Assembly: GCF_050589625.1 (NCBI RefSeq)
Contig: NZ_JBNGOP010000005.1
Span: 124,001-188,000 of the forward strand
Direction: 5' to 3'
Length of the DNA stretch: 64,000 nucleotides
Source: Pelagihabitans sp947500445
Lineage (GTDB): Bacteria; Bacteroidota; Bacteroidia; Flavobacteriales; Flavobacteriaceae
A program made the translations under genes and the position numbers. Positions 63,401 through 64,000 of this stretch are shown here, in pieces. The number at the start of each line of letters is the position of its first letter. The first letter of the stretch is position 1. The notes under the pieces are model-generated. The model had not been told where the DNA came from, ran no database searches, and saw only the letters and a program-made list of their open reading frames with translations.

Positions 63401-64000
63401 AGGCGAACCAATCCAAATGGCGATGGTTGATCGTTGTGGCGCGGCATTGCCAAGGGTGCTTACAGAGGAAGGTTACGACGTATTAGGACTATTGTTCCCC
63501 GCCGATAAGTCATTGCCAGACGCTTCCACCGTATATCAAGAAACTCCGTTGGCAAAAGTACTCAACCAAAAAATCGAAGGGTTGATGCAAGCCACCGTAG
63601 AGGCTATTCCAGAAGGGCAATCTATCCGGGTGCTCGAAATCGGTGCTGGTACCGGTAGTTTGACACAGGCACTATTGCAGGTATTTCCTGCCGAAAGAAC
63701 TAGTTACTGCTTTACCGATATCAGTAATGCATTCCTGGCACAAGCCGCTCAAAAATTTGCTGAATGCCCTTTCATAGAATTTCGTCAGCTCGATATAGAG
63801 GAAAGCCCCATTCAGCTGCAGTTTGAACCAGCGAGTTATGATATTATCATCGTAGCCAATGTACTGCATGCCACCAAGGATATTGGGTCATCTCTTTCAC
63901 ACATTCACCAATTGCTAAAGCCGGGAGGGCTGTTGTACATGTTAGAGTGTACCCAGGCCAGCCCAGTATTGGATATGATATTTGGTCTCACTGATGGATG
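57468..64000 (+). CDS. FAAL-ACP-KS-AT-DH-MT modular polyketide synthase (3' end outside window)
   Basis: The frame is open from ATG 57468 to the window edge (over 2,170 codons). Domains in order: fatty acyl-AMP ligase (about 10-560; QYTSGSTGTPKGVMVS), acyl carrier protein (about 590-670; phosphopantetheine Ser629 in IGLDSVHAI), ketosynthase (about 680-1110; TACSSS with Cys844, CHGTGTPLGDP, NIGHLEAAAG), acyltransferase (about 1195-1500; GHSVGE with Ser1293), a dehydratase-like region (about 1555-1840; YEHEVAGQPVYS, where the usual closing Pro is Ser) and a C-methyltransferase (from about 2010; LEIGAGTGS). It loads a free fatty acid as acyl-AMP, extends it once and probably alpha-methylates it. 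Confidence 0.93.
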   Translation, partial: MQEDTLISLLRKYSVQAPDQILYRFLKNGEDPSHEITYQGFDVRVRSIAARLKHRCEKGDRVLIVYNSGVEYLSAFMACLYAGVVAVPVYPPRKNRKMARIQAIIEDAGAEVALTESGLYQSIEKQLKDEPVAGLLEWIPTDTWDNSQANMWSDPGIAPDTIAFLQYTSGSTGTPKGVMVSQSNIVHNLGLQHTGLLSLSPLRIVSWLPLYHDMGLIGKSLYTIAFKGEMTFMSPADFLQKPIRWLQAIDRYKANYSGAPNFAYDLLVSRITDEQVATLDLSTWKVALNGAEPIRQETMRRFVDKFAPAGFQESTVISGYGLAENTLSVSSIHEHTGIRSIKVRSEDLYNDKVVPVEEHEDGVALISCGKTTNGHSLLIAHKDTQEELTEDRVGEIWVGGPSVTQGYWQNPEKTAEVYGAYTSDTRKGPFFRTGDLGFIHHGNLYVTGRQKELIIIRGQNYYPQDIERVVQTAHPALKINSGAAFGVANTEGERLVIVQEVERVWVRKLAFEEVIGAVRRVVNSEFGLQVADLVLITPNSLPKTSSGKIQRRGCKDAYLDDELKIIAQLAKDNDKEKVQVPDAEQPVVMEVEHKAEIFKFLAESVNNYSGVRIDEISSGTSLESIGLDSVHAIAISGDLSEWLGRSLPPTLFYDYPTMGQLVSHLVGETPSQKPLKQALQAPIAIIGLACEFPGAEDATAFWEMLIAGKSGIGAPDELRTALTHDNPEVAFKQGGYLEGIDQFDAALFGIMPREAMQMDPQQRKLLHTVWRALEDAGIAPESLRGTETGVFVGASTFDYANNLYQSGHTNDHYYGTGNSNSILANRLSYLFDLHGPSMSIDTACSSSLVAIHQACQSLRHGESTLALAGGVNLILNEAVTEAFGRAGMLAKDGHCKTFDASADGYTRSEGAGVVILKPLQEAIDDNDQIYAVIKGTAINQDGKTNGLTAPNGPAQQAVVRKALKAAGLAPKEVGYVECHGTGTPLGDPIEANVLGGVLAEGREAHEPCYLGTVKANIGHLEAAAGIAGLIKATLAIQVGKVPGNPQLKTLNPEIKLDGELFKIPHTPVSWNGQSRHAGVSSFGFGGTNAHVVIGEAPAQTPHEPDQHPAELFCLAAHTESALAVLARQMMARYETSAVDQQQLKNLAGSLLNNRGVLPHRLAFSAKNAEEAVACLDGWLSKAPATPVYDRQNTGQKKGKIALMFSGQGAQYAGMGEELYRYAPEFKKVIDQCASLLEKEIDYPLKQLLFGGDDMDGALHKTAYTQPALFAIEYATGRQWMAWGVQPDCLIGHSVGEFAAACLAEVFTLNEAIKLVSARGRLGQQVPPKGIMMAIQADDVRVQHWIGQTTGQVGIAAYNGPSQTVITGDKEAVRALAAVAEAQGVKCTQLEISNAFHSPVIAPMVTGFEQVAQSIQYQKPKIPVLSNLTGELAGENIMTAQYWVSHLIEPVSFYQGMQTAFRLGVNTFIEAGPKPTLTTVAKTFGPQDTTWLVSQQQTQPGWQTILHALAGLYVLGYPVDWEKIYPKSSYNFVKTPGLPFDTRSYWLGDTRQRKTDDLFSTVEGHPLIGHALQTASTSETVYHHQLRHEYPKFLYEHEVAGQPVYSAAAFIECFLAVGSERYPALRHLQILKPFIPEEGKQIQVIVRDLGNVQEALFYSKDGEQWHLHTRGQFGANTNTAINVAQSELVFLKIQKRISREVALETLWQKLADKGVTYGEELKNWRQIWEGEGEALGVMAVSNTMHQPVYRLHPAIVDAGLQLLPLVIPEVDNGKTYVLQATGEVVPTGATLSTVCWCHAIYVEETTGGYLVNLAFYTDEGVLIATVKEALLCEMTVNTSLSNQHDKHYHVHWQLKAGNYAPVLDLNPLTGQKTNTDEHRLLKDYQQQQDAMEHRVLLWVRNAMSAMGLALEVGQKVSFEGLLTSLNVYNGQRRLFYRCLQILAEASLIQEDGTQFTVVNEIRLSSAEKKRLDNADETQAGEPIQMAMVDRCGAALPRVLTEEGYDVLGLLFPADKSLPDASTVYQETPLAKVLNQKIEGLMQATVEAIPEGQSIRVLEIGAGTGSLTQALLQVFPAERTSYCFTDISNAFLAQAAQKFAECPFIEFRQLDIEESPIQLQFEPASYDIIIVANVLHATKDIGSSLSHIHQLLKPGGLLYMLECTQASPVLDMIFGLTDG

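Noticed and set aside
1..64000. CRISPR arrays, tRNA or rRNA genes.
   Set aside because: No regularly spaced repeat array, tRNA cloverleaf or rRNA sequence was recognised on reading; a dedicated tRNA scan was not possible here.

Overview
The window comes from a Bacteroidota chromosome, most likely a marine member of the Flavobacteriaceae. The evidence is a secreted protein with a Por/type IX C-terminal sorting domain, a near-perfect Bacteroidota promoter (TTG, 19 nt, TAnnTTTG) at 1607-1636, many lipoproteins with Bacteroidota-type lipoboxes, planctomycete-type cytochrome (PSD1/DUF1553) plus DUF1501 genes, and Bacteroidota-style Rhs proteins. A genus cannot be fixed from the sequence alone.

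1-20.8 kb is an Rhs polymorphic-toxin island. Its core is a 7,987-bp mobile unit present as a tandem direct repeat: bases 1-7549 reappear at 7988-15536 with no difference that I noticed. The unit carries an Rhs C-terminal toxin tip (tip A), a lipoprotein immunity gene, a divergently read XRE regulator, an AAA-type ATPase, two overlapping tyrosine recombinases, a small acidic protein, a DUF433/DUF5615 toxin-antitoxin pair, a short protein and a long inverted repeat. It ends exactly in a 39-bp stretch that encodes the Rhs core motif YPFGLEHKGYN. After the first copy this stretch leads into tip A again; after the second it leads into a different tip (tip B, JAB/DUF4329-like) with its own immunity gene. 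I infer that the unit integrates into rhs genes at this motif, puts its own tip in frame with the resident Rhs core, and pushes the old tip downstream. Downstream lies what looks like a record of earlier events: tip B and its immunity gene followed by the 3' stump of an XRE gene; an rhs fragment with tip C (HNH-like, one in-frame TAG) and a DMP19-like immunity gene followed by another XRE stump; then a truncated tip D with its immunity gene, bracketed by 216-218-bp direct repeats.

20.8-52.5 kb is ordinary chromosome: both methylmalonyl-CoA mutase subunits, a type IX-secreted repeat protein, an AhpD-like protein, two AraC regulators, a PLP decarboxylase, an S41 peptidase lipoprotein, the DUF1553/DUF1501 pair with a remnant third gene, an SH3-like lipoprotein, a methyltransferase, a GNAT acetyltransferase, a rhodanese with a divergent LysR gene, an ECF sigma/membrane-protein operon (sigma gene split by an in-frame TAG) running into a serine hydrolase, a PEBP protein, a DinB protein and an RluA-type pseudouridine synthase. 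Three copies of a dispersed ~110-bp repeat and one 187-bp foldback element lie in the intergenic spaces.

52.6-54.7 kb holds the remains of a ubiquitin-like (E1/ThiF plus DUF6527) system, cut at its upstream end by a decayed IS5-type transposase. 54.9-64.0 kb is the start of a biosynthetic cluster: a flavin-dependent halogenase, a phytanoyl-CoA-type dioxygenase and a giant FAAL-ACP-KS-AT-DH-MT polyketide synthase that runs off the window edge.
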